From Leuconostoc mesenteroides subsp. mesenteroides (GTDB lineage: Bacteria > Bacillota > Bacilli > Lactobacillales > Lactobacillaceae), in assembly GCA_009676745.1 (NCBI GenBank), contig CP046062.1, positions 498,501 through 562,500 of the forward strand: a stretch of DNA of 64,000 bases, in the 5' to 3' direction. The notes below the pieces were generated by a model, which saw only the letters and a program-made list of their open reading frames with translations, did no database searches and was not told where the DNA came from. Each line of letters opens with the position of its first letter. Positions within the stretch are counted from its first letter, which is position 1. Of this stretch, positions 26,626 to 35,222 are shown in pieces. Made by a program: the position numbers and the translations under genes.

Positions 26626-27114
26626 TTAAAACGCAAAAGTTATACCAGCGCTAAGTACTACTGAAATCACAATAAAAATAATCTGTGTACGTTTTGTAAT
26701 CGTACCCTCTTGACGCAAAATTAATGTATATAATAAAGTAGCAACCACATTACCAATAACACTTGCTACTTTATTATCGTTCTTATATACATTCAAAACA
26801 GTTACTAGAAACAGATTAATGATTCCCACAGGTAGCATACCTACTACTGTTGCGTACCAAGAATTCATGAACGATACGGATTGCTTTGTTTCTTGTCCAA
26901 GTTGCGAAAGATAAATAAATAATTTGCTGAACAACGCACCTATTATAACAGATGCTATTGCGCCAACAACTATAGCCATCATTACAGGCAAAGCTGGCGT
27001 ATGAAACTCAGATCCACTTACGTCTTTTATAGCAATCAAACTGCTAACCATTGTTATTGCAACTAGCACCAAAGTACCAACGATTGTTAACACAATCTTC
27101 ACTGCTTTTGTCAT
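26626..27114 (-). CDS. Hypothetical integral membrane protein
   Basis: 162 residues with five hydrophobic segments (about 7-28, 41-63, 86-108, 115-132, 141-160). No family is recognised. It lies upstream of the MacB-like exporter on the same strand with no terminator between, so it may be an accessory subunit of that system. The start has GGGAG before the ATG. Two direct repeats in its promoter region (27162-27190) may be operator sites. Confidence 0.7.
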   Translation of the reverse strand: MTKAVKIVLTIVGTLVLVAITMVSSLIAIKDVSGSEFHTPALPVMMAIVVGAIASVIIGALFSKLFIYLSQLGQETKQSVSFMNSWYATVVGMLPVGIINLFLVTVLNVYKNDNKVASVIGNVVATLLYTLILRQEGTITKRTQIIFIVISVVLSAGITFAF

Positions 27115-27535
27115 ATTTCTCCCTGTTGATTACCAAGATTACAAGATTCATCATGCTTGCACCTTAACAATAGTTCAAACCGTAACAATACTTGAAGTAA
27201 AATAGATGAGTTTTGAAAATATCCCCACAGACTTTCAAAAAATCATCTATTTTTTTAAATACAAGTATTCAGTGAACTATTCAGATAATCCCTTTTCTCC
27301 TTTATTTGTATCGGCCCTATACTATTTGGCCGATAGTTATTATTATATCAAAATCATGATACCCAAAATTCATCAAAAGTTACATCACACCGGATTTTTC
27401 TCAATAATTATTTTATTGACTTTTGTTGTAAAATCTGATAATAATTGTTTTAATTAAACAAACGACAAATAAATGTCATTTCTCATCATATTATTCGGAA
27501 TTTATTATTAATTTATAAAAACTAGTGGTATTTTC
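27115..27535. other. Divergent control region between the exporter operon and its putative regulator
   Basis: On the minus strand TATTGTTAAGG (27162-27172) and TATTGTTACGG (27180-27190) are imperfect direct repeats 18 bp apart, near the start of the exporter operon. A promoter for the plus-strand regulator lies at 27416-27444. The plus-strand ORF 27206-27457 (83 codons) has no family match or good binding site and is not called as a gene. Confidence 0.45.
27416..27444 (+). promoter_or_regulatory. Promoter of the dual-HTH regulator
   Basis: TTGACT (27416-27421), 17-bp spacer, TAATAA (27439-27444), about 90 bp upstream of the regulator ATG. Confidence 0.6.
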
Positions 27536-28303
27536 ATGTATGAAATTAATAAAATAATTAAAAAAATCAGAAACGACAACAAACTCACGCAAACAGAGTT
27601 TGCTGCTTTTTTGTCTGTATCTCACCAAACTGTTTCAAGTTGGGAACGCGCGAGAACTCGACCCACACTTGTGATGTTGAAAAAAATATCACAATCATTT
27701 AATATACCACTTTCAAAATTATTACCCGTCGATAAGGTAGCAAAGAAGAATAAACGTGATTTAGATAAAGAAAAGTTAGCGCATTCATTCCTGTGCTTGT
27801 TGTCTCGCTCTGATATGCGCAATATTACCATGCACGATATTATTCTTGAATCCGGTCTGAGTTCTCATCATGTTTCATCGCTTTTTTCAACACCTTTGGA
27901 TATATTGACTTTTATTGCAATGAAAATTGAACAGGAAATATCAATTGCGCTAGAGTATACAACAGCAACTGACCCGCTTATCATACTTGCTGATGTCATG
28001 TTACCTGTCTTATACCAACATTGTCATGTTCTAAAAATACTCTATTCAAAAAATTATGCAAATGGTGAATGGCTGCACTTTTTAGAGCAACGATACATCA
28101 AATGGGTAACCCCTTTTTTTGATAATTATTGTGTTGAGAATGCCCCAGTTAGTCGATTATTTGCTATTGAACTCAGCGTGAAAATGACACTCTCAATTAT
28201 TTCAACTTGGCTAACGCAACCGATTCCTGAAGCACCAGAAACTTTTCGAGCTCGTTTCTTACAACTAACCAAGATGTCCATTACTGATATCGCCAATTTA
28301 TAA
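27536..28303 (+). CDS. Dual-HTH regulator: XRE domain fused to a TetR-like protein
   Basis: 255 residues. Residues 1-65 are a Cro/CI helix-turn-helix (KLTQTEFAAFLSVSHQTVSSW). Residues ~75-125 resemble a TetR DNA-binding domain (KLAHSFLCLLSRSDMRNITM followed by HDIILESGLSSHHVSSLF), and the rest is an all-helical TetR ligand-domain-like region. XRE-TetR fusions are uncommon. The gene is divergent from the MacB-like exporter, so it probably controls it. The binding site before ATG is weak. A terminator follows at 28311. Confidence 0.75.
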   Translation: MYEINKIIKKIRNDNKLTQTEFAAFLSVSHQTVSSWERARTRPTLVMLKKISQSFNIPLSKLLPVDKVAKKNKRDLDKEKLAHSFLCLLSRSDMRNITMHDIILESGLSSHHVSSLFSTPLDILTFIAMKIEQEISIALEYTTATDPLIILADVMLPVLYQHCHVLKILYSKNYANGEWLHFLEQRYIKWVTPFFDNYCVENAPVSRLFAIELSVKMTLSIISTWLTQPIPEAPETFRARFLQLTKMSITDIANL

Positions 28304-28310
28304 TGTTTAA

Positions 28311-28351
28311 ATAAAAACACCGTATTTTACTAGTACGGTGTTTTTATTTAA
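28311..28351. terminator. Terminator after the dual-HTH regulator
   Basis: AAATAAAAACACCGTA / TACGGTGTTTTTATTT, a long near-perfect stem with T's on the plus strand. Confidence 0.88.
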
Positions 28352-28507
28352 TAATTATGCATGCTGCATCATCAACTGTTTGATTGAATTTTAAATTGTG
28401 ATTTTATTAACTAATGTAATAACAAAGATGTTCTTCCGTATTTGAATAAAAATGCAATAATCGTGTATTCCACCAGGTTTTTATTTATAATGGCGATTTA
28501 ATTATAA

Positions 28508-28550
28508 AAATAACAATATTATTGTTATTTTATCTTTTTTGTTTTATAAT
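28508..28550 (+). promoter_or_regulatory. Promoter with overlapping palindrome before the Ile leader
   Basis: TTGTTA (28522-28527), 17-bp spacer, TATAAT (28545-28550). The -35 lies inside a perfect inverted repeat AAATAACAAT (28508-28517) / ATTGTTATTT (28521-28530), a likely operator. The -10 ends 7 nt before the leader ORF ATG, so the transcript may start at or next to that ATG. Confidence 0.7.
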
Positions 28551-28557
28551 TAAAGCC

Positions 28558-28620
28558 ATGAACAAACAAATGAACTCACAAGTAAACAATATAATTATCA
28601 ACGCAATTATTATTATTTAA
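28558..28620 (+). CDS. Isoleucine-rich leader peptide, 20 aa
   Basis: A 20-codon ORF that ends VNNIIINAIIII. Seven of the last nine codons are Ile (ATA ATT ATC ... ATT ATT ATT ATT) directly before TAA. There is no ribosome binding site and the promoter places the transcript start at about the ATG, so it may be read as a leaderless message. It lies upstream of a very strong terminator (28686-28729), as expected for ribosome-mediated attenuation by isoleucine. Confidence 0.65.
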   Translation: MNKQMNSQVNNIIINAIIII

Positions 28621-28685
28621 TAGTTGGGTTGTTATTTAACGTAACGACTCTTAATATCTGGTCGTTACGGTTATCAATGAGTTTA
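28621..28685 (+). promoter_or_regulatory. Attenuator region between the Ile leader peptide and the terminator
   Basis: CGTAACGAC (28640-28648) and GTCGTTACG (28661-28669) form a 9-bp hairpin. GTTATTTAA (28631-28639) can pair with TTTAATAAC (28694-28702) inside the terminator with one mismatch, a candidate antiterminator. Read by eye; alternative folds are possible. Confidence 0.5.
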
Positions 28686-28729
28686 AAATCCCATTTAATA
28701 ACTGTAACAGTTATTAAATGGGATTTTTT
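28686..28729 (+). terminator. Attenuator terminator upstream of the hydratase gene
   Basis: AAATCCCATTTAATAACTG and its perfect 19-bp complement close a 3-nt loop, followed by T's. It ends 31 nt before the hydratase ATG, so the gene needs read-through or an internal promoter, of which none is seen. Confidence 0.85.
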
Positions 28730-28760
28730 GTTTGAAATATCAATAAAAGAGGAAAATACC

Positions 28761-29540
28761 ATGACAACACACAACGTACAAGAATTAACTACTAAACTCT
28801 TCCAAGCATTTGATACCAACACGCCACTTGACCGAGACGAATATGTCGGCGTTGTTGATAATTTCGAAGATGCCTATAAAGTCCAAGATGCTGTTCTTAC
28901 TCAAAAGAATGCACCAGTCGCTGGTTACAAGGTTTCCCTAACGTCCCAAGAAACACAAGAGTTATTTAACTCTGATTCACCACTATATGGTGCCCAATTG
29001 GCTAATCGCTTTGTTCAATCTGGTTTCAATTTAGATTTAACAGCATACAATGAACCATTGGTTGAGGTGGAATTAATGTTTACTGCAAAAAAAGACCTAA
29101 CCCCATCGATGAACGAAGTAGAACTACTTCAAAATACAACCGTCGCACCAACTTTAGAATTACCAGATGCTCGTTTTAAAAATTGGTTTCCAAAGCTCGA
29201 TAAATATCTCGTTTTGTGCGATGCTGCTGTAGGCGGTGCTGTAGTTTATGGTCGGCAACGAGATGGTGCTGACTTAGATTTAACTACTTTAGCAAGTGTT
29301 TCAGCTGTTTTGCTGCATAATGATCAAGAAGTTGCCAATGGCGTTGGCAGTGAAGTTCTTGGCAACCCAGTGACATCACTAAAATGGCTGGTTGAAAAAC
29401 TATTTTCACAAGGTAAGGATTTCCCAGAAGGAACGCATGCCTCGACAGGAACATTCTTGCTCCCCTTATCACTGACAGCCGGCACTTGGACAGCGCAATT
29501 TACCGAAGGCTTTGGATCTGTTTCGGTTCATGTGAAGTAA
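28761..29540 (+). CDS. 2-keto-4-pentenoate hydratase / fumarylacetoacetate hydrolase family protein
   Basis: 259 residues. Resembles MhpD-type hydratases and decarboxylases: AGYKVSLTSQETQELF near residue 48, YNEPLVEVELMF (~95) with acidic metal ligands, and LELPDARFKNW. Family reactions add water to 2-hydroxypenta-2,4-dienoate or decarboxylate 4-oxalocrotonate, using a divalent metal. No partner catabolic genes are near. AGAGG precedes ATG 28761. Control by an Ile leader suggests a role near isoleucine or 2-oxo acid metabolism, but the substrate is not known. Confidence 0.8.
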   Translation: MTTHNVQELTTKLFQAFDTNTPLDRDEYVGVVDNFEDAYKVQDAVLTQKNAPVAGYKVSLTSQETQELFNSDSPLYGAQLANRFVQSGFNLDLTAYNEPLVEVELMFTAKKDLTPSMNEVELLQNTTVAPTLELPDARFKNWFPKLDKYLVLCDAAVGGAVVYGRQRDGADLDLTTLASVSAVLLHNDQEVANGVGSEVLGNPVTSLKWLVEKLFSQGKDFPEGTHASTGTFLLPLSLTAGTWTAQFTEGFGSVSVHVK

Positions 29541-29545
29541 TAATA

Positions 29546-29573
29546 AAAAAGCGTTCCACGTGGAACACTTTTA
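29546..29573 (+). terminator. Terminator after the hydratase, with parS-like core
   Basis: AAAAGCGTTCCACGTGGAACACTTTT is a short perfect stem ending in T's. Its core CGTTCCACGTGGAACA (29552-29567) is close to the ParB site consensus; the terminator explanation is sufficient. Confidence 0.6.
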
Positions 29574-29577
29574 TAAT

Positions 29578-29648
29578 AGGCTTGTAGCTCAATGGCAGAG
29601 CGTTGCGCTGATAACGCAGAGATAGAGGATCATTACCTTTCAGGCCGA
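29578..29648 (+). tRNA. Degenerate tRNA-Ile(GAT)-like sequence
   Basis: 71 nt that fold as a cloverleaf: acceptor GGCTTG/CAGGCC with a mismatch at pair 1-72, D-arm GCTC/GAGC with GG in the loop, anticodon arm TTGCG-CTGATAA-CGCAG with anticodon GAT, and a T-arm AGAGG/CCTTT. The T-loop reads ATCATTA in place of the near-universal TTCRANY, the D-loop is short, the variable loop has 4 nt and no CCA is encoded. These defects point to a decayed tRNA or a tRNA mimic. TATAAT lies directly upstream. Confidence 0.4.
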
Positions 29649-29655
29649 TATATAC

Positions 29656-30648
29656 TTAAAACAGAATTTTTATTAAAACAATAGCGAGTACGACCTGTAC
29701 TGCACCAGTCACAAGGCCAAAGCCAAGAAATTTCCCTCCAGACTTTTTGATTGTGTCTAACTTAAGATTCAATCCGATTCCCGCCAAGTTCACGACACCG
29801 AAAAATCCAGAAATCTGTTTGGCTCCACTTGTTATTAAGTGCGGTAATGAAATAAAACTATTAACGAATAGTAAAAATACGAATACCATGATGAACCAAG
29901 GAATTTTGACACCTTTACGATTAATACTTGTTGCTGATTTGTCTTTTTTTTGTGCCATTTTAGCAAAAACTAACACAACAACGGTTAACATGATAACACG
30001 TAACATTTTAAACAAAGTCGCATACGTGACAACAGTAGGATTAATCAATGATGCTGTTCCAACAACTTGCCCAACTGACTGAACCACACCACCAACAAGT
30101 GCACCCAACAGTAAGTTATGTTCTCCTACCACGTGTGTCCCAAGAATCGGCAAAATCAGCAACAACACAACACCAGTCAAACTAACTGTCGCAACGCTTG
30201 TTCGGCGTTGATCATCAGTGGCTCCTATCGCCGGTGCTACTGATGCAATAGCACTTGATCCACAAACAGCATTACCCGCCCCCATCAACATGGCAGATTT
30301 GTCAGAAACTTTGAAAACACGCCCCCCCATCCAAAGAACTATTACGATAGTTAATGTCATCTGTATCAAAATAAAAGCCAAGCCATTAATACCAAGGTTT
30401 TCAATGGTCCGAAGTGTAACAGTAAGCCCCATCAAGGCAATACCTATTTCGATGGGGAATTTTTCTGCCCATTTTATTCCCGGTGCGAAAATGGGCTGAT
30501 TCAAAACAGTATTACCTAATAAAATCCCTAGTAACATGGCAATTGCTTCCGCACCCAAAAACGGTAACCAGGTAGCTAAAACTTTAGCAACTGCAGACAA
30601 TATTAAAGTAATGATAATACCAGATATCATGGCCTTTTTAATTTTCAT
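29656..30648 (-). CDS. YeiH/UPF0324 family membrane protein, putative exporter
   Basis: 330 residues with about ten hydrophobic helices; GNAVCGSSAIASVAPAIGA (~130) is the family motif. YeiH proteins are putative sulfate or sulfite exporters; the activity is not proven. ATG 30646-30648 has GGGAG upstream; an earlier in-frame start lacks one. Divergent from a LysR regulator, the arrangement seen for yeiH/yeiE in enterobacteria. Confidence 0.85.
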   Translation of the reverse strand: MKIKKAMISGIIITLILSAVAKVLATWLPFLGAEAIAMLLGILLGNTVLNQPIFAPGIKWAEKFPIEIGIALMGLTVTLRTIENLGINGLAFILIQMTLTIVIVLWMGGRVFKVSDKSAMLMGAGNAVCGSSAIASVAPAIGATDDQRRTSVATVSLTGVVLLLILPILGTHVVGEHNLLLGALVGGVVQSVGQVVGTASLINPTVVTYATLFKMLRVIMLTVVVLVFAKMAQKKDKSATSINRKGVKIPWFIMVFVFLLFVNSFISLPHLITSGAKQISGFFGVVNLAGIGLNLKLDTIKKSGGKFLGFGLVTGAVQVVLAIVLIKILF

Positions 30649-30787
30649 GTCAATTCTCCCACACATTTAGCAGTATCAATGAGCTACTAAATTCTAATTT
30701 CGATAGTTATTATGTTACCCCCACCTTTGCTATTTGTAAAATAAATATTTATAATATATTCAATTAATTTTTTTAATAGGAAGTCTT

Positions 30788-31615
30788 ATGTTTAAACAAA
30801 TTCAATCTTTTATCGCAGTTTATGAAACACGTTCTTTTTCAAAGGCGGCTGAGCAATTATTTATTTCTCAACCTACCGTCAGTGTGCATATTAAACAGTT
30901 AGAGTTACAATTAAACATTCAGTTATTTGAACGAAACGGGCGTACTGAATTAGTACCGACTACAAATGCTAGAAAATTTTACCAACATGCTCTCCATCTA
31001 CTTGATGACTGGCAAAATGCAACAGACAGCTTAGATTTAGATGAAGAACGGCCACGTACTACAGTGAAAATAGGTGCATCGCAAACCTCAGCAACCGTAC
31101 TACTACCCAAGATTTTTGCACAAATAAAAAAAGATGAATTTAACACCATTGATTTCAAAATTGAAATGCACAATTCTGAAGAAATTCTAGCCGGTGTTTT
31201 AAATCATCAATTTGATTTTGGTATAATTGAAAAACCTATCACACATGATTTTATTATTCGTGATGCAATATCCAGTGATCAACTTGTGTTAGCAGGTGAT
31301 CTGGACAGCGCAGTTTGGTTGGTTCGAGAAAAAGGTTCTGGTGTATACCATTACACACAACAATACTTTAAGCAGCATAACATTTTACCAGACCATTTCT
31401 TGACTATCGCAAATAATGACATTATTGTAAAAATGCTGGCGCAAAATATTGGCAAATCTATTGTTAGTATTCAAGCTTTACCAGAATCAGTTCCTTATAA
31501 GAAACTGGATAACGCATTCAAACGTCATTTTTATATTATTCATCATGAGCATAATAATCAGAACATCATAAAAAATGAGATTGCACGTTTTATTCAAATT
31601 GGCAGAAGTTTATAA
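30788..31615 (+). CDS. LysR-family transcriptional regulator
   Basis: 275 residues. The N-terminal winged helix ([20 protein letters not shown]) and a periplasmic-binding-like effector domain are clear. Divergent from yeiH with a 139-bp shared intergenic region, so yeiH is the probable target. The effector domain is slightly short. Its end overlaps the convergent xpt end by 6 nt. Confidence 0.9.
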   Translation: MFKQIQSFIAVYETRSFSKAAEQLFISQPTVSVHIKQLELQLNIQLFERNGRTELVPTTNARKFYQHALHLLDDWQNATDSLDLDEERPRTTVKIGASQTSATVLLPKIFAQIKKDEFNTIDFKIEMHNSEEILAGVLNHQFDFGIIEKPITHDFIIRDAISSDQLVLAGDLDSAVWLVREKGSGVYHYTQQYFKQHNILPDHFLTIANNDIIVKMLAQNIGKSIVSIQALPESVPYKKLDNAFKRHFYIIHHEHNNQNIIKNEIARFIQIGRSL

Positions 31616-32182
31616 GAAAATAACTTCATTATTATCAAAACCTTGAATTCTTGCCAAGCTTTCAACGCGTACCCCGCGCTCATCTAGAATTTGACGACCT
31701 TTTTGAAAAGTCTTTTCTATGACAATCCCAACCCCCACAACATTAACATCTGCATCATTGGCTATCTTAAGTAACCCCTCGACAGCTTGTCCATTAGCTA
31801 AAAAGTCATCAATTATTAAGATATTTTCAGCGGCATTTAAGAAGCGATGATCAATCATGATATGATTCGTCGTTTGCTTTGTAAATGAATATACATCTGC
31901 AGTCCAAACATTGTCTGGCAATGTTAAAGATTTATTTTTTCGCGCGAATACAACTGGCACATGGAGTGCTAAACCTGCAAAAACTGCTGGAGCTATTCCA
32001 GATGATTCTATCGTTACAATCTTATCAATTTTTTCATCGGAAAATTTTTTTGCAAATTCTGCACCCATGGCTTGCATAAGTTCTGGATCAACTTGATGAT
32101 TTAAAAAAGAGTCTACTTTCAATACATCTTTGCCCAAAACACGACCATCTTTTTTAATTCTTTGCTCTAATATTTTCATCAT
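31610..32182 (-). CDS. xpt: Xanthine phosphoribosyltransferase
   Basis: 190 residues, standard length. It converts xanthine and PRPP to [23 protein letters not shown] at the N-terminus and the PRPP loop [14 protein letters not shown] (~118-131) are diagnostic. Two consecutive ATG codons; the first is annotated. No guanine riboswitch is seen upstream, and there is no pbuX behind it. Confidence 0.95.
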   Translation of the reverse strand: MMKILEQRIKKDGRVLGKDVLKVDSFLNHQVDPELMQAMGAEFAKKFSDEKIDKIVTIESSGIAPAVFAGLALHVPVVFARKNKSLTLPDNVWTADVYSFTKQTTNHIMIDHRFLNAAENILIIDDFLANGQAVEGLLKIANDADVNVVGVGIVIEKTFQKGRQILDERGVRVESLARIQGFDNNEVIFL

Positions 32183-32313
32183 TCATATCCTTTATCGTTT
32201 ACTGACATTATTAATAACTATTAACTTTTTAAATGAAGACATTGTTTAGAAAAAAATAAACAATTATCTCAATATCAAATTTAAATTGACTGTTATTACC
32301 CGTTTCCACAAGA

Positions 32314-33237
32314 TTATTTTCGAAAAAAACCAGAAATCAGCATTAAAATACTAACCAACGCCATTAGTATAAGGGTAATAACAATGGTTACCCACCAACC
32401 ACTTTGTGCATCTGCAAATGGTAACCACTTCACATTTTCACCGTAAAACCCGCTGACAATGGTGGGGACTGTCAAAACAATTGAGTATACGGTTAATACC
32501 TTCATCGTCCAATTCAAATCACGGTTACTGAGATTGCCCATCGCGTCACTGACTGAATTAATCACCTCTAGTGCCAAATTAGCCATTCGCTTAGCTTGTT
32601 CAACTTCAACCCTGACATCATCAATATGCTCTAATTCAAACTCTTTCAAGACGGTTTTAAAATCCGTTCGAAAACTGTCTAGCATCACATGATTATTAGC
32701 TAATGAATTTTGAATATAAATCATTTGCGTTTTTAAATATAATAATTCGTTCATCTGGCGTGTCGTTTGTTTTTGTTGACCAAATTGTGCTTGAATAACA
32801 CGGCGCTTTTTATTAATTTCTGTTATTTCGTCAACATACTTTATCATCAAAGAATATAACCCTGTCATGATAAAATCAAATGCGCTAATTTCACCTTCTT
32901 GTGCTCGTACTTGTTGATTTTTCGGATCTAATAGGATCGGTTTGATATACTCCGTAGGCCCATGCGTAAATGTATAGACATCATTATGAGCAAACAAAAT
33001 ACCGATTGGTCTTGTTTCTACATTGTTGTCTTGATGTACAATCACATCAACAACCATCAAAGTTTCGTCCGCATGCCAATCGTATTCCATACGCACACTT
33101 TCATTATGATCAACAGCATATCTTATCATTTCATCGGTTAAATGATGCTCTTTGACTAATTTTTCATGTTCTTCAACTGTCAAATTTGAAACATGATACC
33201 ATGTAAATTTTTTTACGTGCTTAACTATCTCAATCAT
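32314..33237 (-). CDS. corA: CorA-like divalent cation transporter
   Basis: 307 residues. A cytoplasmic funnel domain and two C-terminal transmembrane helices (VYSIVLTVPTIVSGFYGENV and WWVTIVITLILMALVSILML). The pore signature, usually YGMN, reads YGEN here. The gene is the third of lepB-GNAT-corA; its ATG overlaps the acetyltransferase stop (ATGA). Mg2+ or Co2+ uptake is the family function; the effect of the Met-to-Glu change is unknown. Confidence 0.88.
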   Translation of the reverse strand: MIEIVKHVKKFTWYHVSNLTVEEHEKLVKEHHLTDEMIRYAVDHNESVRMEYDWHADETLMVVDVIVHQDNNVETRPIGILFAHNDVYTFTHGPTEYIKPILLDPKNQQVRAQEGEISAFDFIMTGLYSLMIKYVDEITEINKKRRVIQAQFGQQKQTTRQMNELLYLKTQMIYIQNSLANNHVMLDSFRTDFKTVLKEFELEHIDDVRVEVEQAKRMANLALEVINSVSDAMGNLSNRDLNWTMKVLTVYSIVLTVPTIVSGFYGENVKWLPFADAQSGWWVTIVITLILMALVSILMLISGFFRK

Positions 33238-33698
33238 TTTTTGCTGTCCCTATAAGTCAGATTTTGTGGTTTTGATAATACTGATTTTCCAACAACTAAA
33301 AATCCTTCTCGTTCGTAAAAACGTTGTGCAGCAACATTGGCTGTAACCACTTTTAATTCTAACGCTTGCATTACTTGATTACGTGCCCAGTCAAGTAACT
33401 TTGCGCCAATACCACAACCATTCCAGCCTTCTTTAATAAATAATAAATGTAAAAAACTATCATGCTCGGATATGGATGCAAATCCTACAACTTCTTGATT
33501 AATAATAGCCACCTCAACCATCTCACCATGAGAATCTCTAGCAAAATCCTCTAACTTAGGATGCTTAATCCAAGAAAAGTTATGCTGTCGCGTACCTAAA
33601 TAAATACGCGCAAGTGCCTCTGAATCGGTAGGCTGCATTGCGCGTAATACTAGATTTTTCGTTGATTTAATTTGCAAAGAATTTTTTGGACTGGTCAT
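33234..33698 (-). CDS. GNAT-family N-acetyltransferase
   Basis: 154 residues. LHLLFIKEGWNGCGIGAKLLDWA is the acetyl-CoA-binding region (motif A; G-x-G-I-G-x-L) and VVTANVAAQRFYEREGF is motif B. ATG 33696-33698 overlaps the lepB end, and the gene overlaps corA by 4 nt, so all three are coupled. Substrate unknown. Confidence 0.85.
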   Translation of the reverse strand: MTSPKNSLQIKSTKNLVLRAMQPTDSEALARIYLGTRQHNFSWIKHPKLEDFARDSHGEMVEVAIINQEVVGFASISEHDSFLHLLFIKEGWNGCGIGAKLLDWARNQVMQALELKVVTANVAAQRFYEREGFLVVGKSVLSKPQNLTYRDSKK

Positions 33699-34272
33699 TA
33701 ATATTCTCTTTTGATTGCTTATCTGAATTCCAGAATGGCACATAGATTTTACCAAGTACATGCTTTTTTTCAACGTAACCAAACATACGACTGTCATTTG
33801 AAACCGATCGGTGATCGCCGAGTACAAAGTATGAATTCTTTGGTACCATTGTTGTATTACGATCTTTCTTTTGCCAAAAATCTCGAGATGATAATGTTTT
33901 TAACGTCCAATCACCCCAAGTACCCCCTGATTGTTGCTCTGATCCAATGTAATCCTGATTAACTTTTCTACCGTTAACATATAGATTTGCACCTTTATGT
34001 GATACTGTATCACCACCCACAGCAATCACCCGTTTTACGTAATCTTTGTGACCAGATTTAATTTGTGGATCCTCATTGGTTGCATCAAAAACTATGACAT
34101 CCCCACGCTTCACAGTAGATATTTTACTCTCAACTACTAATTCACCGTTGTCTAAATTGGGGTTCATTGATGGTCCGTCAACCGTCACCAAAGTAAACAA
34201 AAAAGTGCGAATAATCAAAGCAATGAAAAGACCAATGGCAATGGGTATTACCCAGTTTTTTATAAAGTTCAT
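33667..34272 (-). CDS. lepB: Signal peptidase I
   Basis: 201 residues. One N-terminal membrane helix, catalytic Ser in DGPSMNPNL (~38) and Lys in YVKRVIAVGGD (~83), and the box E-like LGDHRSVSNDSR. It cleaves signal peptides of exported proteins at the membrane. Preceded by a TATAAT-containing promoter in the gap after the yidC terminator. Confidence 0.95.
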   Translation of the reverse strand: MNFIKNWVIPIAIGLFIALIIRTFLFTLVTVDGPSMNPNLDNGELVVESKISTVKRGDVIVFDATNEDPQIKSGHKDYVKRVIAVGGDTVSHKGANLYVNGRKVNQDYIGSEQQSGGTWGDWTLKTLSSRDFWQKKDRNTTMVPKNSYFVLGDHRSVSNDSRMFGYVEKKHVLGKIYVPFWNSDKQSKENINDQSKKFFAN

Positions 34273-34342
34273 ATCCTATCTGCCCCTCTAACATTAAATA
34301 ATATTATATCAGTTTTTAAAAAATATTTATACAAAAAAAGCT

Positions 34343-34374
34343 GTAAACAGTGTTATAACAACATTGTTTACAGC
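34343..34374 (-). terminator. Terminator after yidC
   Basis: On the minus strand AGCTGTAAACA / TGTTTACAGCT with a 10-14 nt loop and TTTTTTT; it ends the rpmH-rnpA-yidC cluster. Confidence 0.85.
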
Positions 34375-34385
34375 TAATAATATTT

Positions 34386-35222
34386 CTACCGCTTACGGCG
34401 TTTTGCTTTTCTGATTTTACGTTGCTTTTCTTTTTCAAGTTGCGCTGCTGCTTCACGTTCACGTTTTATTTTGAAAGGATTTTGCAAGAAAAATGTCTGT
34501 ACCGTCTGGAAAGCATTTCCCACAACCCAGTATAGTGACAAGGCACTTGGAACGGCTAGAGCGGAGAAAAAGATAATTACAGGAAAAATGTATGGCATGG
34601 CCTTAGTCATACCATTTTGGTCAGGATTCGATTGCATTGAAAGCCATGATGATGCAAACGTAAACAATGCGGCTAATACCGGTAAAATGAAGTACGGATC
34701 ATTACTGCCCAATTGTAGCCAGAGAAACTTTCCCGATTTTAGAACAGGTGAATTCCAAATTGATTGGTACAGTGCAATTAAAATAGGCATTTGTACAATT
34801 AAAGGTAGCATTGAAGCAAATGGATTTACTCCGGCATCTTTATAAAGTGCTTGTTGCTCTGCCATCATTAACTGGCGGCTTTCAGTATCTTTACCTGGAT
34901 ACTTCGCCTGTAGTTCTTTTAATGCCGGCTGAACTACTTGCATTTTCATCATCGATTGGACTTGATACACCATTAATGGCAGAATCAGGAAGCGAATGAA
35001 AATGGTAAACAAGATAATACCCATACCATAATTATTGCCAAACCAACTTGAAGCACCCAAAATAGCTCTTGTGAACACCGCGACAATTGCACTCCAGAAA
35101 CTATGCGATGTCACATGCCCATCATATGACAACCCGGATACAATGATTAAGACCAAAGCTACCCCCGCCATAATCAAAGGTAATGGTCCAATTCTTTTCA
35201 AAATATTCTCAAATCGCTTCAT
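34386..35222 (-). CDS. yidC: Membrane protein insertase YidC (OxaA/SpoIIIJ type)
   Basis: 278 residues. The 60KD_IMP domain with five helices is clear (WFGNNYGMGIILFTIFIR, PIFVQMPILIALYQSIW-like region, VPSALSLYWVVGNAFQ) with a basic C-terminal tail. It inserts membrane proteins alone or with Sec. Firmicute YidC is often a lipoprotein; here the N-terminal segment has no lipobox cysteine. The start overlaps the rnpA end by 4 nt. Confidence 0.95.
   Translation of the reverse strand: MKRFENILKRIGPLPLIMAGVALVLIIVSGLSYDGHVTSHSFWSAIVAVFTRAILGASSWFGNNYGMGIILFTIFIRFLILPLMVYQVQSMMKMQVVQPALKELQAKYPGKDTESRQLMMAEQQALYKDAGVNPFASMLPLIVQMPILIALYQSIWNSPVLKSGKFLWLQLGSNDPYFILPVLAALFTFASSWLSMQSNPDQNGMTKAMPYIFPVIIFFSALAVPSALSLYWVVGNAFQTVQTFFLQNPFKIKREREAAAQLEKEKQRKIRKAKRRKR

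Noticed and set aside
27206..27457. 83-codon plus-strand ORF between exporter and regulator
   Set aside because: No binding site, odd composition, no family; lies in a control region.
32182..32240. Short minus-strand ORF rich in Leu/Ile/Val codons just before xpt
   Set aside because: No ribosome binding site, no terminator and no alternative pairing; probably chance in AT-rich DNA.
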